DNA from: Polaribacter sp.
Lineage (GTDB): Bacteria; Bacteroidota; Bacteroidia; Flavobacteriales; Flavobacteriaceae
NCBI GenBank assembly: GCA_018608545.1
Contig: JABAZI010000056.1
Coordinates: 1-47,357, forward strand
Direction of reading: 5' to 3'
DNA: 47,357 bases
Shown here: one piece after another, positions 25,473 through 33,507 of the stretch
Layout of the letters: every line of letters begins with the position of its first letter
Position numbering within the stretch: position 1 is the stretch's first letter
Made by a program: the position numbers and the translations under genes
The notes under the pieces: generated by a model
Databases searched by the model: none
Told to the model about the DNA's origin: nothing
The model's input: only the letters and a program-made list of their open reading frames with translations

Positions 25473-25945
25473 GTAAATTAAGCCACATCAACAAAAAAGG
25501 AAACCCTTCAATGGTCAATGTTTCTAGTAAGCCTATTACCAAACGAACAGCCATTGCAAAAGCAACGATGTTTTTAGGAAAAGAATTGATTTCTCATTTT
25601 AAAAATGATGAATTAATTACCAAAAAAGGACCTGTTTTTCAAACTGCAATTATTGCAGGAATTCAGGGTGTTAAAAAAACATCAGAATTAATACCGATGT
25701 GTCATCCTTTACTCATAAATGGTGTTGATATCGATATAAGTGTTTCAGATTCAGAAAACATCACTGTACTTTGTAAGGTGGTAATAGAGGGGAAAACAGG
25801 GGTAGAAATGGAAGCTTTAACAGGGGTTACGATCTCTTGCTTAACCATCTATGATATGTGTAAAAGTCTCAGTCAAGAAATAGTAACAAAAGAGATTAGA
25901 TTATTAGAGAAAACAGGTGGAAAATCAGCTATTAAAAATGAGTAA
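25469..25945 (+). CDS. moaC: Cyclic pyranopterin monophosphate synthase MoaC
   Basis: Converts 3',8-cyclo-GTP to cyclic pyranopterin monophosphate. A 158-residue enzyme with MCHPLLINGVDI (catalytic His/Cys region) and GVEMEALTGVTISCLTIYDM. It overlaps moeA by four bases and mobA by eight. MoaD, MoaE and MoeB are not in the window, so the molybdopterin synthase step must be encoded elsewhere. Confidence 0.97.
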   Translation: MSKLSHINKKGNPSMVNVSSKPITKRTAIAKATMFLGKELISHFKNDELITKKGPVFQTAIIAGIQGVKKTSELIPMCHPLLINGVDIDISVSDSENITVLCKVVIEGKTGVEMEALTGVTISCLTIYDMCKSLSQEIVTKEIRLLEKTGGKSAIKNE

Positions 25946-27047
25946 ACATCAAAAACATACAAATTTAGAAAAACGAAATAATGATAATTTCGCTCCAAAT
26001 GAAATTTCTTTTTTGGGAACGAATTGTGGTACTATTTCTGATTTAGTTTCTAAAATATCTCAAAGATTAACCAGCTATAAATTGGCTTATTTTGATGCAT
26101 CTCATTCGGAAGAGATTAAGAAAAGTAACTTGTCTCAATTTGTATTTCACGCACAAGGTAATTTACAAATTGAAACCACAGGAAAAATTAATAAATTTCA
26201 ACAACGGTTAGATTTTGCACAATTTGATTCGGTTTTTATAAACGGAAATCATTATGAAGGACTTAAACAGATCTTAATTCTTGATATCGCAAAAGAGGCA
26301 TCAGTTTTAAAAAGATTAGAACAATTGGATTGCATACAGTTTGTAATTAAATTAACAAAAGACACTCCGTATTTTAGTTTTTTAGAAGAAAAATACCCAA
26401 ACATAAAGCATCTCAAATGTTATACCATTGATCAAGTTGATCAAATTGCAAATCACATTGGGAACCTTCTCCAAAAAAGGACTCCGCCAGTTAAAGGCTT
26501 GGTGTTAGTTGGAGGGAAAAGTATAAGGATGGGGCAAGATAAAGGATCCTTGGATTATTTTGGAAAACCTCAAAAAGAAGTTGCAAAAGAATTGTTAGAA
26601 AAGCATCATTTAGAAACTTTTTACGGGGTTCAAAATGCCTCAGATAAAAAGAACGATATCTCTGATAAATTTCTTGATCTTGGACCTTTTGGAGCCATTT
26701 GTTCTGCATTCCAAAAAGATCCAAATTCGGCTTGGTTTGTTCTCGCAACAGACCTGCCTTTTTTAAATGATGAGACAATTCAGTTATTATTAACACATAG
26801 AAACCCAAGTAAAGTTGCTACAGCAATTAAAGGAAAAGGGAAAGATTTTGTAGAACCTTTGATTACAATTTATGAGCCGAAAGCGTATCCTATATTATTG
26901 CAATACTTGGCACAAGGATATTCTTGTCCAAGAAAAATGTTAATAAATTCTGAGGTTGAAATAGTAGAAGTTGATACCTATTTTATACAAAATATTAATA
27001 CCCCCGCAGAATTTGAAATTGCTAAAAGAGAACTAAATAAGTTGTAG
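25938..27047 (+). CDS. MobA-like nucleotidyltransferase with N-terminal MobB-like domain
   Basis: 369 residues from the ATG overlapping the moaC stop. The C-terminal part (about 185-365) is a MobA-type transferase: KGLVLVGGKSIRMGQDKGSL is the nucleotide-binding signature, followed by LGPFGAICSAF and VLATDLPFLND. It would attach GMP (or CMP) to the molybdenum cofactor. The N-terminal 175 residues have MobB-like spacing, but the P-loop position reads FLGTNCGTISDLV with no GKT/GKS, so GTP hydrolysis there is unlikely. It is the last gene of the cofactor series. Confidence 0.85.
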   Translation: MSKHQKHTNLEKRNNDNFAPNEISFLGTNCGTISDLVSKISQRLTSYKLAYFDASHSEEIKKSNLSQFVFHAQGNLQIETTGKINKFQQRLDFAQFDSVFINGNHYEGLKQILILDIAKEASVLKRLEQLDCIQFVIKLTKDTPYFSFLEEKYPNIKHLKCYTIDQVDQIANHIGNLLQKRTPPVKGLVLVGGKSIRMGQDKGSLDYFGKPQKEVAKELLEKHHLETFYGVQNASDKKNDISDKFLDLGPFGAICSAFQKDPNSAWFVLATDLPFLNDETIQLLLTHRNPSKVATAIKGKGKDFVEPLITIYEPKAYPILLQYLAQGYSCPRKMLINSEVEIVEVDTYFIQNINTPAEFEIAKRELNKL

Positions 27048-27175
27048 ATTAGAGGCATTCATATTTTTTACTTTTAATTATTGAACTTCAGATTCAGAAA
27101 ATGATTTCATAAAAAGTGTTTTTAAGATACTGAAAGAAATTTTGAAGATTAATTCATGCCAAAACAAAAATAGAT

Positions 27176-28633
27176 TTGATTAGTTTTAAGAACATATCTC
27201 TAAGAATACGTATTTTTTTATCAATGATTTTATTGGTGTTGTTGGCATCAATATTAATTTTACTAGTAACGATTTATCAGTATGATGAACAGACAAAAGA
27301 CTATAATGTTCAGCGTTTTGAACGAAAAGAGTCAACGACAAAACAAACGATTTATTTAGAATTAAAAAATAAGACAGTATATCCTGTAAATACTGAGAAT
27401 TTGTCTAAAATATTTCACGAACGTATTCATGAAATATCTACAATTAATAAATTAAATATCGCAATTTATAATTTAGAGGGAATCTTACTTAAATCTTCTA
27501 GTAAAATTGCTTTTGAACGGCCAGATATTAAAAGAATTTCAGCCCCATTTTTAAAAGAATTGTCGCAAAATCGCGCTCATAAAATATTAACAACCAATGA
27601 AGATAACGGAATTATTTATCAATCGTCCTACTCTTTCATTTATGGCGTAAAAAATAAAAGAATTGGGATTTTAGAGCTACAATTTACGCAAGACAATCTA
27701 GAAATTAAAAAAGAGTTAAAAGAGTTTATTTCAAGATTAGGATTTGTCTATGTTTTTATGTTGATAATTGCAATCGCATTTGCTTATTTTTTATCTAGTT
27801 ATATTACCAGGTCGATCAAAACTATTTCCGACAAAATTCAACAAACACGTTTAACTGAGAGAAATGAAAAGATTATTTTAAATAAGGCTAGTTCTGAAAT
27901 AGAAATTTTAGTTGAGGCCTATAATAATATGATTGATGAGTTGGGAGAGAGTGCAACTAAATTGGCCAAGAGCGAACGAGAACAGGCATGGAGAGAAATG
28001 GCAAAACAAGTAGCCCACGAAATTAAAAACCCACTAACCCCCATGCGCTTGACAGTGCAGAGTTTTGAAAGAAATTTTCTTTCCACAGATGACAGAGCAA
28101 AAGAGAAGTTAAAAGAATTTAGTCAATCTTTAATTCAACAAATTGACGTAATGAGTTCTATTGCATCTGCTTTTTCAGATTTTGCAAAAATGCCAATTCA
28201 AAAGAAAGAACAAATCGAAATAATTAGTGTTATAAAGTTTGCCCTTGACATTTTTACAGAACAATACATAACCTATCATCCTAGCGAAAAAAAATTATAT
28301 GCCAACTTAGATAAAACACAGTTGATTCGAATTGTGACAAACCTGCTTAAAAATGCAATTCAAGCGACAGAAAACATAGAAAATCCAATTATTGACGTAA
28401 CTGTCTTATCAAAAGAAAAGAATTTAATAATTTCCGTTGTCGATAACGGAAAAGGGATTTCTGATGATTTAAAAGACCTAATTTTTGAACCTAAATTTAC
28501 CACAAAAACAAGTGGTATGGGATTGGGTCTAGCGATTACAAAGAATATAATTGAAGCATACAATGGTTCTATTTCATTTACTTCAAAAGAAGGAAAGGGA
28601 ACTGTTTTTACAGTAGTTTTACCAAAAGAATAA
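27176..28633 (+). CDS. Sensor histidine kinase, NtrY-like, with HAMP domain
   Basis: A 485-residue membrane kinase. Helices at about 12-34 and 190-210 bracket a periplasmic sensor domain of about 155 residues, followed by HAMP (about 210-262). The phosphoacceptor box is AHEIKNPLTPMRL with His281. The ATPase domain has NLLKNAIQAT (N box), VVDNGKGIS, FTTKTSGMGLGLAI (G boxes). The start is TTG (no ATG in frame upstream), so initiation is uncertain. No response regulator is adjacent. Confidence 0.9.
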   Translation: MISFKNISLRIRIFLSMILLVLLASILILLVTIYQYDEQTKDYNVQRFERKESTTKQTIYLELKNKTVYPVNTENLSKIFHERIHEISTINKLNIAIYNLEGILLKSSSKIAFERPDIKRISAPFLKELSQNRAHKILTTNEDNGIIYQSSYSFIYGVKNKRIGILELQFTQDNLEIKKELKEFISRLGFVYVFMLIIAIAFAYFLSSYITRSIKTISDKIQQTRLTERNEKIILNKASSEIEILVEAYNNMIDELGESATKLAKSEREQAWREMAKQVAHEIKNPLTPMRLTVQSFERNFLSTDDRAKEKLKEFSQSLIQQIDVMSSIASAFSDFAKMPIQKKEQIEIISVIKFALDIFTEQYITYHPSEKKLYANLDKTQLIRIVTNLLKNAIQATENIENPIIDVTVLSKEKNLIISVVDNGKGISDDLKDLIFEPKFTTKTSGMGLGLAITKNIIEAYNGSISFTSKEGKGTVFTVVLPKE

Positions 28634-28644
28634 AATCCAAAAGA

Positions 28645-29418
28645 ATGAATTTTAATACCATTTTAGTTTCTATAAAAGACCGCTTAGCACAAATAACAAT
28701 TAACAGGCCTAAAAAATTAAACGCTCTGAACGAAGAGACGATTTCTGAGTTGAGTCTTGCTTTTGAAAAGCTTGAAGAAGACCAACGTATTAAAGTTATT
28801 GTCTTAACAGGTAGTGGTGAAAAAGCATTTGTTGCTGGAGCTGATATTTCTGAATTTTCAAATTTCTCAGAGCAAGAGGGAAGTCTTTTAGCTAGAATAG
28901 GACAAGAAAAGTTGTTTAATTATATAGAAAATTTATCAAAACCTGTTATCGCGGCAATAAACGGCTTTGCATTAGGTGGAGGATTAGAATTAGCGATGTG
29001 TTGTCATTTTAGAATTGCATCTGACAATGCTAAAATGGGACTTCCAGAAGTCTCTTTAGGTGTAATTCCTGGTTATGGAGGAACCCAGCGTTTGCCTCAA
29101 CTAGTAGGGAAAGGAAAAGCAATGGAAATGATTATGACGGCAGGGATGATTTCTGCACAAGAAGCAAAAGCTTGTGCTTTGGTTAATGAGGTGACCACAC
29201 AAGAAGAATTATTACCCACAACACAAAAAATTGCAAATAAAATTTTAAAGAACTCGTCGATTGCAATTAGTGCAGCAATTAGAGCTGTGAATGCTGGTTT
29301 TGAAGATGGAACAAATGGTTTTAATACTGAAATTGAAGAGTTTGGAGCATGTTTTGGAACAGCGGATTTTAAAGAAGGAACCTCAGCGTTTTTAGCTAAA
29401 AGAAGACCAAGCTTTTAA
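28645..29418 (+). CDS. Enoyl-CoA hydratase/crotonase family protein
   Basis: A 257-residue crotonase-fold enzyme. The oxyanion-hole segments are FVAGADISEF and FALGGGLELAM, and the two catalytic glutamates appear in GGGLELAM and GLPEVSLGVIPGYGG, so hydratase activity is expected. The closest role is short-chain enoyl-CoA or crotonyl-CoA hydration in fatty acid or butanoate metabolism. It starts 11 bases after the kinase gene and a hairpin terminator follows. Confidence 0.92.
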   Translation: MNFNTILVSIKDRLAQITINRPKKLNALNEETISELSLAFEKLEEDQRIKVIVLTGSGEKAFVAGADISEFSNFSEQEGSLLARIGQEKLFNYIENLSKPVIAAINGFALGGGLELAMCCHFRIASDNAKMGLPEVSLGVIPGYGGTQRLPQLVGKGKAMEMIMTAGMISAQEAKACALVNEVTTQEELLPTTQKIANKILKNSSIAISAAIRAVNAGFEDGTNGFNTEIEEFGACFGTADFKEGTSAFLAKRRPSF

Positions 29419-29435
29419 TTTTTTTGAGATATAAA

Positions 29436-29460
29436 AAACGAGCCTAAAATAGGCTCGTTT
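29436..29460. terminator. Bidirectional hairpin terminator
   Basis: AAACGAGCCT (29436-29445) pairs with AGGCTCGTTT (29451-29460) around a 5-base loop. The flanking A run makes it a stronger terminator for the minus-strand gene ending at 29503, but it also follows the crotonase gene. Confidence 0.8.
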
Positions 29461-29502
29461 CGATTTTGAATAGGACTGTTGTTTTGATTTTGAATCAAAT
29501 TC

Positions 29503-30087
29503 TTAGATGATAAAATCTTTTACATAGGTTCTTTGATCAGAGATAAGTACAACGGTATATTTTCCCTTTTCAATTTTAGATAATTTATAGACCCTGTTTA
29601 AGACAGCTTCACCTTCAAGTTTTTCAGAATGAATCATTGTATCTTTATAAAACAGCTGAACTTTAATAGGCTCTTTTTTAAAAGAAATTTTCGAAATTAA
29701 TAATAAATCGTTTTTCAATCTAATAGAAGGCTTAAAGATCTTAGTTGTATCTTCTTCTATATAATTAACAAGGCCATTGTCAATTTTTATTTTTTTGATG
29801 ATAATCTCAAAGTCTTTTTCAAGCTCAGTTGTGTACAAACCATCCTTTAAGTTCGTGAAGTCAAATTGCTTGTAGTAGTCTCCGGAGTTTTTGATTTCTT
29901 CCTTATACAACGTAATTTTATTTTCATCTTTGATCGTTAAAGTATGACCTTTCTTTACTTCTTTGTATTCAACTTTAAACTTTTTTACGAGTACCGTATT
30001 TATTGTGTTAGAATTTTCAATTGCGTAACTTATGAATGTTCCAAATAGGAATGCTACGATCAGGTATTTTTTAATTGTTGTTTTCAT
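29503..30087 (-). CDS. Exported hypothetical protein, beta-sandwich type
   Basis: 194 residues with a signal peptide (about 1-22, ending SYAIEN). The mature part appears to hold two related beta-rich repeats. Each has a strand of the LFYKDTMIHSEKLEG or LYKEEIKNSGDYY type followed by a (L)KDGLYTTEL or IEKGKYTVVL strand. The last resembles the closing strands of Bacteroidota secretion-tail and Ig-like domains, but no canonical tail is present. The function is unknown. A TAACTTTG -7 box lies 31 bases before the ATG. Confidence 0.75.
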   Translation of the reverse strand: MKTTIKKYLIVAFLFGTFISYAIENSNTINTVLVKKFKVEYKEVKKGHTLTIKDENKITLYKEEIKNSGDYYKQFDFTNLKDGLYTTELEKDFEIIIKKIKIDNGLVNYIEEDTTKIFKPSIRLKNDLLLISKISFKKEPIKVQLFYKDTMIHSEKLEGEAVLNRVYKLSKIEKGKYTVVLISDQRTYVKDFII

Positions 30088-30117
30088 TTTTTTTCATTTT
30101 AATGATTAATAACACTG

Positions 30118-30125
30118 CAAAGTTA
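30118..30125 (-). promoter_or_regulatory. Candidate -7 box for the exported hypothetical
   Basis: TAACTTTG on the minus strand fits TAnnTTTG exactly. The upstream -33 region is T-rich (TTTT at about 19 bases) without a clear TTG. Confidence 0.35.
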
Positions 30126-30266
30126 TTGTTGAAATAAAGATTTAAAAACAACAGGATTGGTAATAATATATGCTAAATTACTATTTTTATAAACTTAAAA
30201 TAATATAAGGGTTAATATAGAGCACATTATCGGTAATTTTAAACAGCATTTTATAATTAAGTATTG

Positions 30267-30274
30267 TAAATTTG
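30267..30274 (+). promoter_or_regulatory. Candidate -7 box for the AraC regulator gene
   Basis: TAAATTTG, an exact -7 match, ends 19 bases before the ATG at 30293. It overlaps an upstream TTG codon in the same frame, which argues for the later start. Confidence 0.4.
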
Positions 30275-30292
30275 TTTTTGAATTTGAAAAAA

Positions 30293-31162
30293 ATGAATAC
30301 AAAACCTACTTTAGAAAAAATTAGTCCAAATTTTGGAAGTTCTATTTTAGTAAAAAAACACACTGAGTTTTTAAAAGAGATCAAGGCTTTTTGGCATTTT
30401 CATCCTGAAATTGAATTGGTTTATGTAAATAAAGGAAAGGGTAAAACACATATAGGGAATCATCTATCTTACTTTAATAACAGTCAATTGTTATTAATAG
30501 GCGCGAACTTGCCTCATAATGGGTTTACCGACAGACTTACAACAAATGGCTCTGAAACACTCGTACAATTTAAACCAGAATTTTTAGGAGATACTTTTTT
30601 TGAAATCCCAGAAATGAAACCGATTCATATCCTATTTGAAAAAGCTAAAAAAGGAATTGTTTTTGGAGTAAAAACAAAACAAAAATTAGGGATAAAGATT
30701 GAGAAATTAACAGAAAAGAAAGGCTTTAAGCAGGTTTTAATTTTATTAGAAATTTTACATACACTCTCAAAGTCTGAAGATTATACAATATTAAATGCGG
30801 ATGGTTTTGCTTTTGAAGCCCAACCTCAAAATAATAATAAGATAGATGAGATTTTTAAATATATAAACGAAAATTTCAATCAACATATTAGCCTAGATGA
30901 AATTGCGGGTTTGGTGAGCATGACGGTTCCTGCATTTTGTAGGTTTTTCAAAAAATCAACCGGAAAAACATTTACAAAACTAGTCAATGAATATAGGGTT
31001 GTTCATGCAACAAAGTTGTTATCGGAGAGTCAGTCTAGTATTACAGATATTTGTTTTGAGTGTGGATTCAATAATTTTTCCCATTTTAATAAGTTATTTA
31101 AAGAGTTTACGGGAAAATCCGCGTCGAAATATAGAAATGAAATGATGAATTTAATTCAATAA
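30293..31162 (+). CDS. AraC family transcriptional regulator
   Basis: 289 residues. The N-terminal cupin-like sensing domain (about 1-150) contains FWHFHPEIELVYVNKGKGKTHIG and NLPHNGF, typical of AraC regulators that read small molecules such as sugars. The C-terminal double helix-turn-helix (about 190-285) reads DEIAGLVSMTVPAFCRFFKK and ITDICFECGFNNFSHFNKLFK. The target is unknown. A 57-residue gene begins eight bases after its stop. Confidence 0.92.
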   Translation: MNTKPTLEKISPNFGSSILVKKHTEFLKEIKAFWHFHPEIELVYVNKGKGKTHIGNHLSYFNNSQLLLIGANLPHNGFTDRLTTNGSETLVQFKPEFLGDTFFEIPEMKPIHILFEKAKKGIVFGVKTKQKLGIKIEKLTEKKGFKQVLILLEILHTLSKSEDYTILNADGFAFEAQPQNNNKIDEIFKYINENFNQHISLDEIAGLVSMTVPAFCRFFKKSTGKTFTKLVNEYRVVHATKLLSESQSSITDICFECGFNNFSHFNKLFKEFTGKSASKYRNEMMNLIQ

Positions 31163-31170
31163 GAAAAAAA

Positions 31171-31344
31171 ATGCAAAGCAAAATAGAAAAGGCAATTGAA
31201 TATTATACATTTAAAAGTAATGAATTATTAGAGTTTGTAAATTCTAATCATCAGCTAACTGCAGATAAAATTATTGAATGTGGAGAAGAATTGGCAACTT
31301 TAGAACATAAAATCACTGCTTTAGAAGTGGCAAAAGAGAATTAA
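31171..31344 (+). CDS. Small helical hypothetical protein (57 aa)
   Basis: An ATG at 31171, preceded by an A-rich stretch and eight bases after the AraC stop, opens a 57-codon frame ending TAA at 31344. The product MQSKIEKAIEYYTFKSNELL continues to EFVNSNHQLTADKIIECGEE and LATLEHKITALEVAKEN. It is acidic and strongly helical, and its heptad spacing suggests a coiled coil. Codon use looks normal for the window. It is probably co-transcribed with the AraC gene; its function is unknown. Its stop abuts the convergent HD hydrolase stop. Confidence 0.65.
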   Translation: MQSKIEKAIEYYTFKSNELLEFVNSNHQLTADKIIECGEELATLEHKITALEVAKEN

Positions 31345-32004
31345 TTATTTAATTCCATTCCACTCATTATAAAATTGGTTTAAATATTCTAGCATGAAAG
31401 TATGTCTACTGAGTGCAATTTTTTTCCCTGATTTCGTATTCATTTTATCTTTTAAAAGCAATAGTTTTTCGTAAAAATGGTTGATCGTCGGAGATGTCGA
31501 ATTCTTATACGCTTCCTTATCCATATTAAGGTTAGGAAGAATTTCAGGATTGTATAACGTTCTGTTTTTAAATCCTCCGTAATTAAAACATCTAGCGATT
31601 CCAATCGCTCCAATAGCATCTAATCTGTCTGCATCTTGAACCACTTTTAATTCGATGGAATTAAATATTTCTTTAGGATTTTCTAAAGAGTTTTTGAAAG
31701 AGATGTGTTTGATAATATTAATAACATGATTGATCACCAATTCGTCTACCTTTTCTTTTCTTAAAAAGGCGTTTGTTATTTTAGGTCCAATAGTTTCATC
31801 ACCATTATGAAATTTAGGGTCAGCGATATCGTGAAATAAAGCTCCCAAAGAAACGATAAAAAGATCTGCTTTTTCTTCTTTAGAAATTAAAACAGCATTT
31901 TTTAATACACGATTAATATGAAACCAATCATGCCCTCCTTCCGCATTTTTTAATATTTCTTTTACAAATTTAATGGCATTTTCAATGACTATTTCTTGAT
32001 ACAT
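31345..32004 (-). CDS. HD domain phosphohydrolase
   Basis: 219 residues starting MYQEIVIENA. A rare clear Shine-Dalgarno, AGGAG, precedes this ATG, and a terminator hairpin (32041-32068) overlaps the longer frame. HD superfamily metal ligands are visible: His in GHDWFHINRV, His-Asp in GALFHDIADPKF, and the distal Asp in VVQDADRLDAIG. This is the pattern of the YedJ/uncharacterised HD phosphohydrolases. The substrate is probably a nucleotide or phosphoester, otherwise unknown. Confidence 0.9.
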   Translation of the reverse strand: MYQEIVIENAIKFVKEILKNAEGGHDWFHINRVLKNAVLISKEEKADLFIVSLGALFHDIADPKFHNGDETIGPKITNAFLRKEKVDELVINHVINIIKHISFKNSLENPKEIFNSIELKVVQDADRLDAIGAIGIARCFNYGGFKNRTLYNPEILPNLNMDKEAYKNSTSPTINHFYEKLLLLKDKMNTKSGKKIALSRHTFMLEYLNQFYNEWNGIK

Positions 32005-32040
32005 TTCTCCTTTGTTTAGAGTTTGTTTTATAAAAATAAA

Positions 32041-32068
32041 AAAATCCATTCAAATTAGAATGGATTTT
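32041..32068 (-). terminator. Rho-independent terminator after the bacilliredoxin gene
   Basis: On the minus strand, AAAATCCATTC pairs with GAATGGATTTT around a 6-base loop, followed by TTTATTTTTATA. A second, weaker hairpin (AGCGCTTTC with GAAAGTGTT) sits just before it at about 32071-32093. Confidence 0.8.
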
Positions 32069-32104
32069 AAAGCGCTTTCTTTTAGAAAGTGTTATTTGTT
32101 GATT

Positions 32105-32515
32105 TTAACAAAACTCATCATAAGCTTGGACTAAATTTTGTGCAATCATTTGTGCAGACCGACCTTCAATATGATGACGTTCTAACATGTGTACTAAATT
32201 TCCATCCTTAAACAATGCGATTGCTGGTGAAGATGGAGGAAAAGGAACCATGAATTCACGGGCTTTTTGTGTAGACTCTTTTTCTACTCCTGCAAAAACA
32301 GTCGTTAGGTTTACAGGAACTTTATCGGCTCCTAGAGAAGCAATGGCTCCTGGTCTAGCGGTACCTGCAGCACATCCACAAACAGAATTTACCATGACCA
32401 AAGTTGTTCCTTCTTTGGAGATTGCGTTTTCGACATCTTCACTTGTATATAATGCTTTAAAACCAGCGTTTATTAACTCATCACGCATTGGCTTTACTAA
32501 TTCTTCTGGATACAT
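32105..32515 (-). CDS. BrxA/BrxB family bacilliredoxin (YphP/YqiW)
   Basis: 136 residues from MYPEELVKPM; a start three codons earlier is also possible. The CGC active-site motif is in VNSVCGCAAGTARPGA (Cys46 and Cys48). In organisms with bacillithiol these proteins remove bacillithiol from oxidised proteins, and Bacteroidota carry the family widely. The thioredoxin-like C-terminal portion has FPPSSPAIALFKDG. The gene is single, with a terminator downstream. Confidence 0.92.
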   Translation of the reverse strand: MYPEELVKPMRDELINAGFKALYTSEDVENAISKEGTTLVMVNSVCGCAAGTARPGAIASLGADKVPVNLTTVFAGVEKESTQKAREFMVPFPPSSPAIALFKDGNLVHMLERHHIEGRSAQMIAQNLVQAYDEFC

Positions 32516-32646
32516 AATTATCATTTATTTAAGGTACAAATATACGAATAATTCAATCGGAATTCAAGAGGTATTTTAAAGCTTATTTTAATTAATATAT
32601 TCACAAAATCGAGATGATAAATGAACCTTAAATAAGGCTATTTTTA

Positions 32647-32654
32647 TATATTTG
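32647..32654 (+). promoter_or_regulatory. Candidate -7 box for the TerB-DnaJ gene
   Basis: TATATTTG fits the -7 consensus exactly, 14 bases before the ATG at 32669. No clear -33 element is seen. Confidence 0.4.
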
Positions 32655-32668
32655 GGACAAATTATGAT

Positions 32669-33427
32669 ATGGGAAGTTTTACGAAATGGTTGGGTGCAGG
32701 GTTAGGATTTAGTTTAGGAGGGCCAATTGGAGCTGCAATAGGGTTTGCAATTGGTCAGTTTGTAAGTGGTTTTTCTAATGAAGATTTAAATAAAGAACAA
32801 CAAGCCTATCAAAGAAGACCAAAAACAGGGAGTCGTTTTGAGCAAACTCAATCGGGAGATTTTGAAATATGCCTATTAGTTTTGGCTTCTATTGTCATAA
32901 AAGCTGACGGCAAAGTAGATCAACGAGAATTGGATTTTGTGCGAAATCAATTCGTGAATATGTACGGAAAACAAAGAGCAAACAATGCATTTAAATTGTT
33001 TAATGGAATTATAAAAAAGGAGGTTTCTGCTCGTCAAGTGTGTATTCAGATTAGACAAAATATGCCACATGCTTCTCGTTTGCAATTAGTTCACTTTTTA
33101 TTTGGGATTGCAAAATCAGATCAATACGTTGTTCAAGCAGAGTTAGAAGAAATTAAAAAAATAGCGGGGTACTTGTATGTCAATCTGCAAGATTATGAAT
33201 CGATAAAAGCCATGTTCTTTGACGTTTCGGCGAATGCCTATAAAATTCTAGAAATTTCCGAGTCTGCTTCCAATGAAGAGGTGAAAAAGGGATACAGAAA
33301 AATGGTAAAAAAATACCATCCAGATAAACTTCAGGATTTGGGAGAGGCACATTTAAAAGGAGCAAACGAAAAATTTCAAAGCATACAATCTGCTTACGAA
33401 ACCATTAAAAAAGAAAGAGGCATGTAG
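32669..33427 (+). CDS. TerB-like and DnaJ-domain co-chaperone protein (DjlA-like)
   Basis: 252 residues. A Gly-rich hydrophobic N-terminus (LGAGLGFSLGGPIGAAIGFA, about 8-27) may be a membrane hairpin. A TerB-like all-helical domain (about 65-175) contains ICLLVLASIVIKADGKVDQ. The C-terminal J domain (about 188-252) has KKYHPDKL with the essential HPD. The layout matches DjlA-type membrane co-chaperones, which stimulate DnaK. The gene is single, between the bacilliredoxin and ileS. Confidence 0.88.
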   Translation: MGSFTKWLGAGLGFSLGGPIGAAIGFAIGQFVSGFSNEDLNKEQQAYQRRPKTGSRFEQTQSGDFEICLLVLASIVIKADGKVDQRELDFVRNQFVNMYGKQRANNAFKLFNGIIKKEVSARQVCIQIRQNMPHASRLQLVHFLFGIAKSDQYVVQAELEEIKKIAGYLYVNLQDYESIKAMFFDVSANAYKILEISESASNEEVKKGYRKMVKKYHPDKLQDLGEAHLKGANEKFQSIQSAYETIKKERGM

Positions 33428-33507
33428 TCAGTTCTTTTTTTTGCGTCTAAAAGCCTCCGTTTTATAGAAAATCCTTAATTTCGCATTCTCATTAGAAATG
33501 ATAGAAA

